A stretch of DNA of 64,000 bases from Pseudomonas mandelii (GTDB lineage Bacteria > Pseudomonadota > Gammaproteobacteria > Pseudomonadales > Pseudomonadaceae), in contig NZ_LT629796.1 of assembly GCF_900106065.1 (NCBI RefSeq), positions 6,977,659 to 7,041,658 of the forward strand, written 5' to 3'. Below are positions 57,587 through 64,000 of the stretch, in pieces. Position 1 is the stretch's first letter; each line of letters begins with the position of its first letter. The position numbers were made by a program, and so were the translations under genes. Under the pieces are notes generated by a model. It was not told where the DNA came from and ran no database searches. It saw only the letters and a list, made by a program, of their open reading frames with translations.

Positions 57587-59734
57587 ATGTCGCTCAGACA
57601 ACTTTCCATCCAATGGAAAATCACCCTGCTGGCCGGGCTTTGCCTGGCCGGCATCGTGACCCTGCTGGTGGGTCTTTCGCTGTATCGCATGGAGCACAGC
57701 TCCGAGATGGTGAAAGCCTCGAGCATGGAGATGCTCACCGAAGCCGCTCAGGCCCGGATCGAATCCCAGGGTGAAAACCAGGCGCTGGTGATTCGTCAGC
57801 AGTTCATGGACGCCTATCAATACGGCCACGGCTTTTCGCGCCAGGTGCTGTTCCTGCGCGACCAGGCGGAAAAGCGTTTTCTGGACGCCTTCGACCTGCG
57901 TGAAGACCTGACCCGCCAGGTCAAGTCGGCGCTGCAAGCCAACCCGGATTTGCTCGGCCTGTCCCTGGTATTCGAAGCCAACGCGCTGGACGGCAAGGAC
58001 GATCTGTTCGCTGGCCAGGCTGAACTGGGCAGCAACGACAAGGGCCGTTTTGCCCTGTATTGGTCGCAACCTGTGCCTGGCAAAGTGACCTCCATGGCGC
58101 TGCCGGAAAGCGACATGGCCGACACCAAGGCCGGTCCCAGCGGCGAGCCGGCCAACGCCTGGTTCACCTGCCCGCGCACCACGCTCAAACCGTGCGTGAT
58201 CGAACCGTATTTCTATGTGATCGACGGCCAGCAAGTGCTGATGACCAGCATCGTGTTCCCGCTGATGGTCAACGGCAAAGTCATCGCTTCGCTGTCGGTG
58301 GACATCAACCTCAACAGCTTGCAGGCCATGAGTCAGGGCGCGAGCAAAAAGCTCTACGACGGCCAGACCCGCGTCAGCATCATCAGCCCGGTCGGCTTAC
58401 TCGCCGGTTACAGCGCGGACGCCAGCAAACTCAGCCAGCGCCTGGACACCGTGGACACGTCCGACGGCACCGAGCTGATTCGCATGCTCGCGGCCAGCAG
58501 CACCACCGAAAGCCTGCACAGCAACCAGCAACTGAAAGTGCTGTCGCCGTTCCAGCCGATTCCCGACGGGAAATCCTGGGGCGTGTTGCTCGACGTGCCG
58601 GAAAAAGTCCTGGTCGGCCCCGCCGAAACCCTGAAAAACCAACTCGATGACAGCAACCGCAGCGGCACCCTGATTGAGCTCGGCCTCGGTGTACTGGCCG
58701 CGCTGATTGGCTTGCTGCTGGTGTGGCTGATGGCGCGCAGCGTGACCAGACCGATCCTCGGCGTGGCGCACATGCTCGAAGACATCGCCAGCGGCGAAGG
58801 CGACCTGACCCGACGCCTGGCTTACGACAAGCAGGACGAACTGGGCCAGTTGGCTGGCTGGTTCAACCGCTTCCTCGACAAGCTGCAACCGATCATCGCC
58901 GAAGTGAAACGCTCGGTGCAGGACGCCCGCAGCACCGCGGATCAATCCTCCGCCATCGCCACGCAGACCAGCGCCGGCATGGAGCAGCAATACCGTCAGG
59001 TCGATCAGGTCGCCACCGCCTCCCACGAAATGAGCGCCACCGCCCAGGACGTCGCCCGCAGTGCCGCGCAAGCCGCCCAGGCCGCGAAGGATGCCGACCA
59101 AGCGACTCGCCGCGGCCTGACCGTCATCGACCAGACCACCACCAGCATCGGCAACCTCGCCGCCGACATGAGCGCGGCCATGGTGCAAGTGGAAGGCCTG
59201 GCGGCCAACAGCGAGAAAATCGGTTCGGTGCTGGAAGTGATCCGCGCCATTGCCGAACAGACCAATCTGCTGGCCCTCAACGCCGCGATCGAAGCGGCCC
59301 GCGCCGGTGAGGCCGGACGAGGTTTTGCGGTGGTCGCCGATGAAGTGCGCAACCTGGCGCGACGCACCCAGGAGTCGGTTGAAGAAACCCGCGTTGTGAT
59401 CGAGCAATTGCAGTGCGGCACGCAGGACGTGGTTGGCTCGATGAACAACAGCCATCGCCAGGCGCAAGGCAGCGTCGAGCAAGTGGGCCAAGCGGTGACA
59501 GCGCTGCGCCAGATCGGCGAGGCGGTGACGGTGATCAGCGACATGAACCTGCAGATTGCGTCTGCGGCCGAAGAGCAGAGCGCGGTGGCCGAGGAGATCA
59601 ACAGCAACGTGGCGACGATTCGCGATGTGACGGAGTCGCTGTCGGGACAGGCGAATGAATCGGCGCGGGTGAGTCAGTCACTCAATAGCCTGGCGAATCA
59701 GCAGCAGAGTCTGATGGATCAGTTTCGCGTTTAA
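57587..59734 (+). CDS. tlpQ: Methyl-accepting chemotaxis protein with dCache sensor (TlpQ-like)
   Basis: A 715-residue chemoreceptor. TM1 lies at about 12-32, and a periplasmic double-Cache domain of about 330 residues contains [13 protein letters not shown] and [22 protein letters not shown]2 is at about 364-385, then HAMP, then a signalling domain with tip [19 protein letters not shown] and C-terminus ending [10 protein letters not shown]. Length, N-terminus ([20 protein letters not shown]) and gene order agree with P. aeruginosa TlpQ, which senses histamine and polyamines. Ligand identity is inferred from that. The ATG at 57587 is the only sensible start. Confidence 0.9.
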   Translation: MSLRQLSIQWKITLLAGLCLAGIVTLLVGLSLYRMEHSSEMVKASSMEMLTEAAQARIESQGENQALVIRQQFMDAYQYGHGFSRQVLFLRDQAEKRFLDAFDLREDLTRQVKSALQANPDLLGLSLVFEANALDGKDDLFAGQAELGSNDKGRFALYWSQPVPGKVTSMALPESDMADTKAGPSGEPANAWFTCPRTTLKPCVIEPYFYVIDGQQVLMTSIVFPLMVNGKVIASLSVDINLNSLQAMSQGASKKLYDGQTRVSIISPVGLLAGYSADASKLSQRLDTVDTSDGTELIRMLAASSTTESLHSNQQLKVLSPFQPIPDGKSWGVLLDVPEKVLVGPAETLKNQLDDSNRSGTLIELGLGVLAALIGLLLVWLMARSVTRPILGVAHMLEDIASGEGDLTRRLAYDKQDELGQLAGWFNRFLDKLQPIIAEVKRSVQDARSTADQSSAIATQTSAGMEQQYRQVDQVATASHEMSATAQDVARSAAQAAQAAKDADQATRRGLTVIDQTTTSIGNLAADMSAAMVQVEGLAANSEKIGSVLEVIRAIAEQTNLLALNAAIEAARAGEAGRGFAVVADEVRNLARRTQESVEETRVVIEQLQCGTQDVVGSMNNSHRQAQGSVEQVGQAVTALRQIGEAVTVISDMNLQIASAAEEQSAVAEEINSNVATIRDVTESLSGQANESARVSQSLNSLANQQQSLMDQFRV

Positions 59735-59763
59735 CGCCGTTATCGCGTCCACTGAAGATCAAG

Positions 59764-59855
59764 ATGTGGGAGCGAGCCTGCTCGCGATAGCGGTTTGTCA
59801 GCCAACAGAGATGTCGACTGACACACCGCTTTCGCGAGCAAGCTCGCTCCTACAG
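59764..59855. repeat. REP inverted pair
   Basis: TGTGGGAGCGAGCCTGCTCGCGATAGCGG and CCGCTTTCGCGAGCAAGCTCGCTCC in inverted orientation, between the convergent TlpQ-like and sensor kinase genes. Confidence 0.9.
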
Positions 59856-59861
59856 GGATAC

Positions 59862-61175
59862 TCAGCGTTTGGGGAGTTTGATCAGCACTTTCAGGCCGCC
59901 CCACTCGCTTTCCTCCAACCGCATCACCGCGCCCCACGTGTCGACGATGTCGCGCACAATCCCAAGCCCCAACCCATGCCCATCCGTCTGTTCATCCAGC
60001 CGTGTCCCCCGGTTCAGCACCTGATCGCGCTGCGCCTCGGGAATCCCCGGCCCATCATCTTCCACGCTTAATTCAAACCCTTGCGCCGTCTCGACCACGC
60101 TCAACCGAACCTCGGCATCCGCCCATTTGCAGGCGTTATCCAAGAGATTGCCTAGCAGTTCGAGCAAATCCTCGCGATCCCACGGCAGCTGCAAACCGGT
60201 TGGTGCGCGGTAGCTCAGGTTCAGGTGTTCGCCGTGAATCATGTTCAACGTCGCCAACAACCCCGGCAGTTCCCCATCGCAATCAAACAGCGCTCCCGGC
60301 AACGCATCGCCGGACAAGCGGGCGCGATTGAGTTCGCGACTGAGCCGCTGCTGGACCTGTTCCAGTTGAGCCTTGAGGAGTTTGCGCAGTTCGGGATAAG
60401 CGTCGAGCTTCTCGCTGGAAGCTACGCTCAGCAACACCGCCAACGGCGTTTTCAACGCATGCCCAAGGTTGCCCAGGGCATTGCGTGAACGTTTAAGGCT
60501 GTCTTCGGTGTGAGCCAGCAAATGGTTGATCTGCGCCACCAGCGGCTCCAGTTCCACCGGCACCTGGTCATCGAGTTGCGAGCGCTGGCCCTGCTGCAAC
60601 TGGGCGATTTGCTCACGGGCCTTTTCCAGTGGGCGCAAGGCGCGGCGCACGGTAATCCGTTGCAGCAGCAGAATCAGCAGCAACCCCGCCAGCCCGAGGC
60701 CCAGGCCGACTTGTTGCATGCGCCGAAAACTCTCGCGCACGGGCGTGTAGTCCTGCGCCACACTGATCGAAATCGATTGCCCGAGCCGGCGATAGTCCGA
60801 ACGCAGCACCAGCAATTGCTGACCTTCCGGCCCCAGTTGCAGGTTGCTGTGCAGGCCGGGATGGTCGAGTGGCGGCAGTTCCTGATCCCACAACGAGCGG
60901 GAACGCCAATGCTTGTCGGCGAAATCGATACGGAAGTAGTGCCCGGAAAACGGCCGTTGATAGGCCGGCGACAGGTGCCGCTCATCCAGTTGCAACCCCG
61001 CCGGCCCGCGCACCAGCGCCACCAGCAGGTTTTCACTGTCGTTGCGCAAACCGTCTTCGAGGTAGCGCTGCAGCCCCTTTTCGAACAACCACAGGCTGGT
61101 TTGCGCCAGCACCAGGCCGACGACCACCATCACGCTGATCAGCCCCAGACTCAAGCGGCGCTGAATCGACCTCAC
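59862..61175 (-). CDS. bqsS: Two-component sensor kinase (BqsS/CarS-like)
   Basis: A 437-residue inner-membrane kinase. It has TM1 at about 10-30, a periplasmic region of about 120 residues, TM2 at about 155-172, an H box [17 protein letters not shown] (His near 239), an N box [10 protein letters not shown], and G boxes DDGPGIP and GHGLGLGIV. BqsS/CarS of P. aeruginosa responds to Fe(II) and Ca2+. Synteny with PA2656-PA2659 supports orthology, but I do not find the RExxE iron-sensing motif in the periplasmic part (the nearest is RESFR), so the signal may differ. Its ATG overlaps the stop of the response-regulator gene by 4 bp. Confidence 0.85.
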   Translation of the reverse strand: MRSIQRRLSLGLISVMVVVGLVLAQTSLWLFEKGLQRYLEDGLRNDSENLLVALVRGPAGLQLDERHLSPAYQRPFSGHYFRIDFADKHWRSRSLWDQELPPLDHPGLHSNLQLGPEGQQLLVLRSDYRRLGQSISISVAQDYTPVRESFRRMQQVGLGLGLAGLLLILLLQRITVRRALRPLEKAREQIAQLQQGQRSQLDDQVPVELEPLVAQINHLLAHTEDSLKRSRNALGNLGHALKTPLAVLLSVASSEKLDAYPELRKLLKAQLEQVQQRLSRELNRARLSGDALPGALFDCDGELPGLLATLNMIHGEHLNLSYRAPTGLQLPWDREDLLELLGNLLDNACKWADAEVRLSVVETAQGFELSVEDDGPGIPEAQRDQVLNRGTRLDEQTDGHGLGLGIVRDIVDTWGAVMRLEESEWGGLKVLIKLPKR

Positions 61176-61840
61176 TGGGCTTGTCCGCCGAACAGGTAAC
61201 CCTGGCCGCGACGGGTTTCGATCACACTTTTCCCAAGCTTGCGCCGCAGGTGGTTGACGTGGACTTCGAGCACGTTGGAATCGCGCTCGGTTTCACCGTC
61301 GTAGAGGTGTTCGGCGAGGTGGCTTTTGGAAAGGATCTGCTCGGGGTGCAGCATGAAATAGCGCAACAGGCGAAACTCGGAGGCCGTCAGCTGGATATCG
61401 GCACCGTCACGCGTGACGCACTGACGACCTTCATCCAGGTGCAGCCCCGCCGATTTGAGCGTCGGCTGGTTGGCCTGACCGTGGGAGCGTCGCAATAACG
61501 CCTGGACCCGCAGGTGCAGCTCTTCGGGGTGGAACGGTTTGGTCAGGTAATCGTCGGCACCGGCCTTGAGGCCTTCGATGCGCTCGGCCCAGGAACCGCG
61601 TGCCGTGAGGATCAGCACCGGCGTGACCAGACCACCGGCCCGCCATTGCGCCAGCACCTCAAGCCCCGGCAAACCCGGCAGGCCCAGGTCGAGGATGATC
61701 AGGTCATACGGCTCGCTGCTGCCCTGATACACCGCGTCGCGGCCATCGGCCAGCCAGTCCACGGCATACCCCTGCCGGTTGAGGCCGGCCATCAATTCGT
61801 CGGCCAGCGGCACGTGGTCTTCCACCAGAAGCAAACGCAT
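61172..61840 (-). CDS. bqsR: OmpR-family response regulator (BqsR/CarR-like)
   Basis: A 222-residue cytoplasmic regulator. The receiver domain has the acidic pocket ED (residues 7-8), phospho-acceptor Asp51 in [13 protein letters not shown] and Lys101 in YLTKPF. The C-terminal winged-helix DNA-binding domain shows [16 protein letters not shown] and [11 protein letters not shown], ending [10 protein letters not shown]. It forms an operon with two upstream PepSY genes and the downstream kinase. A TTCAG-N6-TTAAG site upstream of the first PepSY gene resembles the published BqsR box TTAAG-N6-TTAAG, suggesting autoregulation. Confidence 0.9.
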   Translation of the reverse strand: MRLLLVEDHVPLADELMAGLNRQGYAVDWLADGRDAVYQGSSEPYDLIILDLGLPGLPGLEVLAQWRAGGLVTPVLILTARGSWAERIEGLKAGADDYLTKPFHPEELHLRVQALLRRSHGQANQPTLKSAGLHLDEGRQCVTRDGADIQLTASEFRLLRYFMLHPEQILSKSHLAEHLYDGETERDSNVLEVHVNHLRRKLGKSVIETRRGQGYLFGGQAQ

Positions 61841-61843
61841 CGA

Positions 61844-62149
61844 TCAATCTTCCTTGTCTTTCAGTAACTGGCCAGTGGTGGCGTCGAGGTCCAGTTCACG
61901 AACCACCCCTTCGGTGGTCAGCAACTCGACTTCGTAAATGTAGACGTCGTGTTTTTCTTCAAGCTCGGCTTCAAGCAGTTTGGAGCCGGGGTAGCGGTCC
62001 AACGCCTGTTTTAATAATTGCTCAAGCGGCAGGATCACGCCTTGCTGGCGCAAGCGCAGGGCTTCGTCCTGATCGAGGTCGCGGGCCATGACGACTGAGC
62101 AGAACGCCAGCAGCACCAGCGCCATGCGTGAAAATGAACACACCTTCAT
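61844..62149 (-). CDS. PepSY domain exported protein (second copy)
   Basis: A 101-residue small periplasmic protein. The signal peptide (MALVLLAFCSVVMA) is followed by ARDLDQDEALRLRQQGVILP and a PepSY domain with KLLEAELEEKHDVYIYEVEL, ending DATTGQLLKDKED. Its ATG overlaps the TAA of the first PepSY gene (TAATG). It precedes the response-regulator gene by 3 bp, so all four genes form one operon. PepSY proteins of such operons are thought to modulate signals or bind cations; the mechanism is unknown. Confidence 0.88.
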   Translation of the reverse strand: MKVCSFSRMALVLLAFCSVVMARDLDQDEALRLRQQGVILPLEQLLKQALDRYPGSKLLEAELEEKHDVYIYEVELLTTEGVVRELDLDATTGQLLKDKED

Positions 62150-62457
62150 TACGTATCCTGATGATCCTTGAGAACCTGGCCGCTGACAGCGTCTAATTCC
62201 AGATCCCACTCAATGCCCTGTGGGTCGCGCAGCTCAACCTGGTAAATGTACTTGCCGTACTCTTCTTCCAGCTCGGTTTCGGTGATTTTGGCACCGGGAT
62301 GTTTGGCCAGAGCGGTGGCGTTGAGCTTCTCGAAAGACACAATGGTACCAGCGTCGCGTAATCGCAGGGCTTCATCGGGGCCTAAATCACGGGCGTGGGC
62401 GAGGCTGGCGGTCAGGGTAAGGATGGACGCGGTGAACAGGGCAGTCAGGGTTTTCAT
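62149..62457 (-). CDS. PepSY domain exported protein (first copy)
   Basis: A 102-residue paralogue of the following gene. The signal peptide is TLTALFTASILTLTASLAHA. The mature part is DLGPDEALRLRDAGTIVSF and a PepSY domain ending with ELDAVSGQVLKDHQ. CGGAG lies 6 bases before the ATG. It is the promoter-proximal gene of the PepSY-PepSY-regulator-kinase operon. Confidence 0.88.
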   Translation of the reverse strand: MKTLTALFTASILTLTASLAHARDLGPDEALRLRDAGTIVSFEKLNATALAKHPGAKITETELEEEYGKYIYQVELRDPQGIEWDLELDAVSGQVLKDHQDT

Positions 62458-62507
62458 GGGTGTCTCCGTATTTTTTATGTGTTGCCTACGAGGAGCACCT
62501 TAGCGGG

Positions 62508-62528
62508 CTGAACTTAACTGAAACTGAA
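62508..62528 (-). promoter_or_regulatory. BqsR-box-like direct repeats
   Basis: On the minus strand the sequence reads TTCAG-T-TTCAG-TTAAG-TTCAG. The first TTCAG and the TTAAG are spaced 6 bp apart, matching the BqsR box TTAAG-N6-TTAAG with one mismatch. It lies about 55 bp upstream of the first PepSY start. Confidence 0.55.
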
Positions 62529-62570
62529 TTGCCATCATTGGAGCAACCCATAAACCCTGGGCGAACACCG

Positions 62571-62664
62571 ACCCTGTGGGCGCGAGCCTGCTCGCGATAG
62601 CGTCATGTCAGTCGACATCTTTAATGCCTGACAGACCGCAATCGCGAGCAGGCTCACGCCCACA
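62571..62664. repeat. REP inverted pair
   Basis: CTGTGGGCGCGAGCCTGCTCGCGAT and ATCGCGAGCAGGCTCACGCCCACAG in inverted orientation, in the gap between the PepSY operon and the patatin-like gene. Confidence 0.9.
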
Positions 62665-62728
62665 GTGAGGATTGGTGGCGTTGCCTGAGCTGTTTATAAT
62701 CCCCCGCTTGCCCGACATCGAGACCGGT

Positions 62729-63807
62729 ATGACCGCCATCCACATCAAGTTCCCTTCCCTGACCCTCAAGGCCGGCCCGAGGGCCTTGGCACGCATCCGT
62801 GAAAACGGTTTGAGCGCCGCCGATGTCGGCACGTTGCCGGGGGCCGCCGGGGGGCCGAAAGCGTTGGGGATTCAAGGTCTGGACCTGGCGTTGTTTGGCG
62901 AATGGCTGCCGGCCGCACCGCGCGAGCGTGCGTTGATCGGAGCGTCCGGTGGGCTCCTGGCGCTTCGCCAGCGCCTGTCTGCCGGACGCCGCCGAAGGCA
63001 TCCGGCGCCTCGGTCACCTCTACACCGAGCAGAACTTCGACAAGGGCGTGACCATGGCGCAGATCAGCCAGAGCTCCCGGCGCATGCTCGATGAACTGCT
63101 CGACGGTCGCGATGCGTCGATTCTGGACAACGCCCACTACCGCCTGAACATCATGGTGGTCAAAAGCCACGGCTTGCTCGCGGACGATCATCGCGGTCGT
63201 CTCGGGCTGGGCCTGTCGTCGGTGATCGCCGACAACCTGCGGGGGCGCGCACGGCTGTCGCGGCATTTCGAACGGCTGATCATCCACGACCCGCGCCTGG
63301 CGCCGCCGGTCAATGCACTCAACGACTTCCCGTCACGCTTCGTCGCGCTGAATGCCGGCAACCTGCGTCAGGCGCTGCTTGCGTCGGGCTCGATCCCGAT
63401 GGTGATGGAAGGCGGCGTGACCTGCCGGGCGCAGGCGCGGGGACGTTTCGCGATGGCGGCCTGCTCGACTATCACCTCGACCTGCCCTACAGCGGCAACG
63501 ACATCGTGCTCTATCCGCATTTCACCGACCGAGTCATTCCCGGCTGGTTCGACAAGACCCTGCCGTGGCGCCGAGCCTGCCCGGCGCGGTTGCAGGATGT
63601 CCTGCTGCTGGCCCATCGAAGGACTACCTGGCGCGCCTGCCCTACGGCAAGCTGCCGGACCGCAACGACTTCAAGCGCTTCATGGGCGATGCCCCGAGCC
63701 GGCAGAAATACTGGCGTACAACGATGGACGCGAGCCGTCGCCTGGGTGACGAGTTTCTCGAACTGGCCGCCAATGGTCGCCTCGGCGAGCGCTTGCTGAC
63801 CCTTTAG
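62729..63807 (+). pseudogene. Patatin-like phospholipase gene with three apparent frameshifts
   Basis: The pieces, joined across frames, read as one protein of about 355 residues. It starts MTAIHIKFPSLTLKAGPRAL and includes GTLPGAAGGPKALG, the nucleophile elbow GAS-V-GSWRFASACLPDA, the DGG motif FRDGGLLDYHLD and the end DEFLELAANGRLGERLLTL. Three breaks are visible: one extra G near 62949 (inside the elbow), an indel near 63415-63425, and one missing C near 63632. No single frame encodes more than about 150-265 residues. An intact version would be a serine lipid acyl hydrolase. The breaks sit at short G/C runs and a fourth occurs in the next gene, so sequence error is a strong alternative to true decay. 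Confidence 0.75.
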
Positions 63808-63891
63808 TCAGTGTTTTGCCCGGCGCTCTGGTAAACTCGCCGCCTGCCCACATCGCCGCGGCGATCGCCACCTGACAGAGCTGAAATCACT

Positions 63892-64000
63892 GTGGAAATC
63901 TTCAAAGAGTTTACGTTCGAATCCGCCCACCGCCTGCCTCACGTACCGGAAGGCCACAAATGCGCCGTTTGCACGGCCACTCGTTCAAAGTGGCGATCCA
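63892..64000 (+). CDS. queD: 6-carboxytetrahydropterin synthase (QueD), 5' part, apparent frameshift
   Basis: The start is GTG at 63892, giving [20 protein letters not shown], the conserved N-terminus with the first zinc-binding His. Near 63960-63970 the DNA reads TGCGCCGTTTGCACGGCCAC. The expected CGRLHGHSF appears only if one G is restored after TGCG, so one base seems missing. QueD makes 6-carboxytetrahydropterin for queuosine. The 3' part lies beyond the window. Confidence 0.8.
   Translation, partial: MEIFKEFTFESAHRLPHVPEGHKCAVCTATRSKWRS

Overview
The window is chromosomal DNA of a Pseudomonas, most likely of the P. fluorescens group. The evidence is the GC-rich coding sequence, the many copies of the pseudomonad REP/REPIN element (core GCGAGCCTGCTCGCGAT), and Pseudomonas-type gene sets: a BqsSR/CarSR-like two-component system beside CtpM- and TlpQ-like chemoreceptors, a PmtA-like metallothionein, selD-mnmH and polB. 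No rRNA, tRNA, CRISPR array, insertion sequence or prophage was found.

Layout. Positions 1-2170 hold the 3' end of an autotransporter gene and a DUF4174 protein. Positions 2389-24926 are the most remarkable part. On the minus strand are a large multicopper oxidase, a SCO1/SenC-cytochrome c fusion and an orphan sensor kinase, preceded by a second, decayed kinase and a small membrane protein. Next comes a 3661-residue protein with two complete animal-type haem peroxidase domains, RTX repeats and Ig-like repeats. Divergent from it is a complete type I secretion system (ABC ATPase, membrane fusion protein, TolC-like channel). The oxidase and the peroxidase resemble, in family and architecture, the Mn(II) oxidases McoA and MopA described in P. 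putida GB-1, so I read this stretch as a candidate manganese-oxidation or secreted-oxidant locus. That is an inference.

Positions 25000-36000 carry housekeeping and accessory genes: a TauE exporter, a lipoprotein, a secreted aldose epimerase behind two matching operator-like sites, an aldo/keto reductase, DUF1810, DNA polymerase II, a CBS protein, a GST, a DUF3455-ECF sigma-anti-sigma cluster and a cysteine hydrolase. Positions 36393-36872 encode an exported protein made of ten 13-residue repeats. Positions 36950-49000 hold DUF1615, an FAD monooxygenase, a Zn-type hemB paralogue, a PhzF-like protein, a YghU-like GST, a histidine phosphatase-like protein, a 96-bp REP-derived tandem array, mnmH-selD, and a nucleoside uptake pair (Tsx-like porin and NUP) behind a PurR/LacI-like palindrome.

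Positions 49000-54000 hold an alcohol dehydrogenase, XapX, AraC and LysR regulators, a metallothionein and paired DMT transporters. Positions 54064-62457 match my recollection of the P. aeruginosa PA2652-PA2659 gene order: CtpM-like chemoreceptor, antiporter-family transporter, TlpQ-like chemoreceptor, BqsS/BqsR-like system and two PepSY proteins, with a near-match to the published BqsR box upstream.

The last 1.3 kb contains a patatin-like gene with three frameshifts and the start of queD with another. The clustering suggests local sequence errors at least as strongly as real gene decay. REP elements occupy most intergenic gaps.
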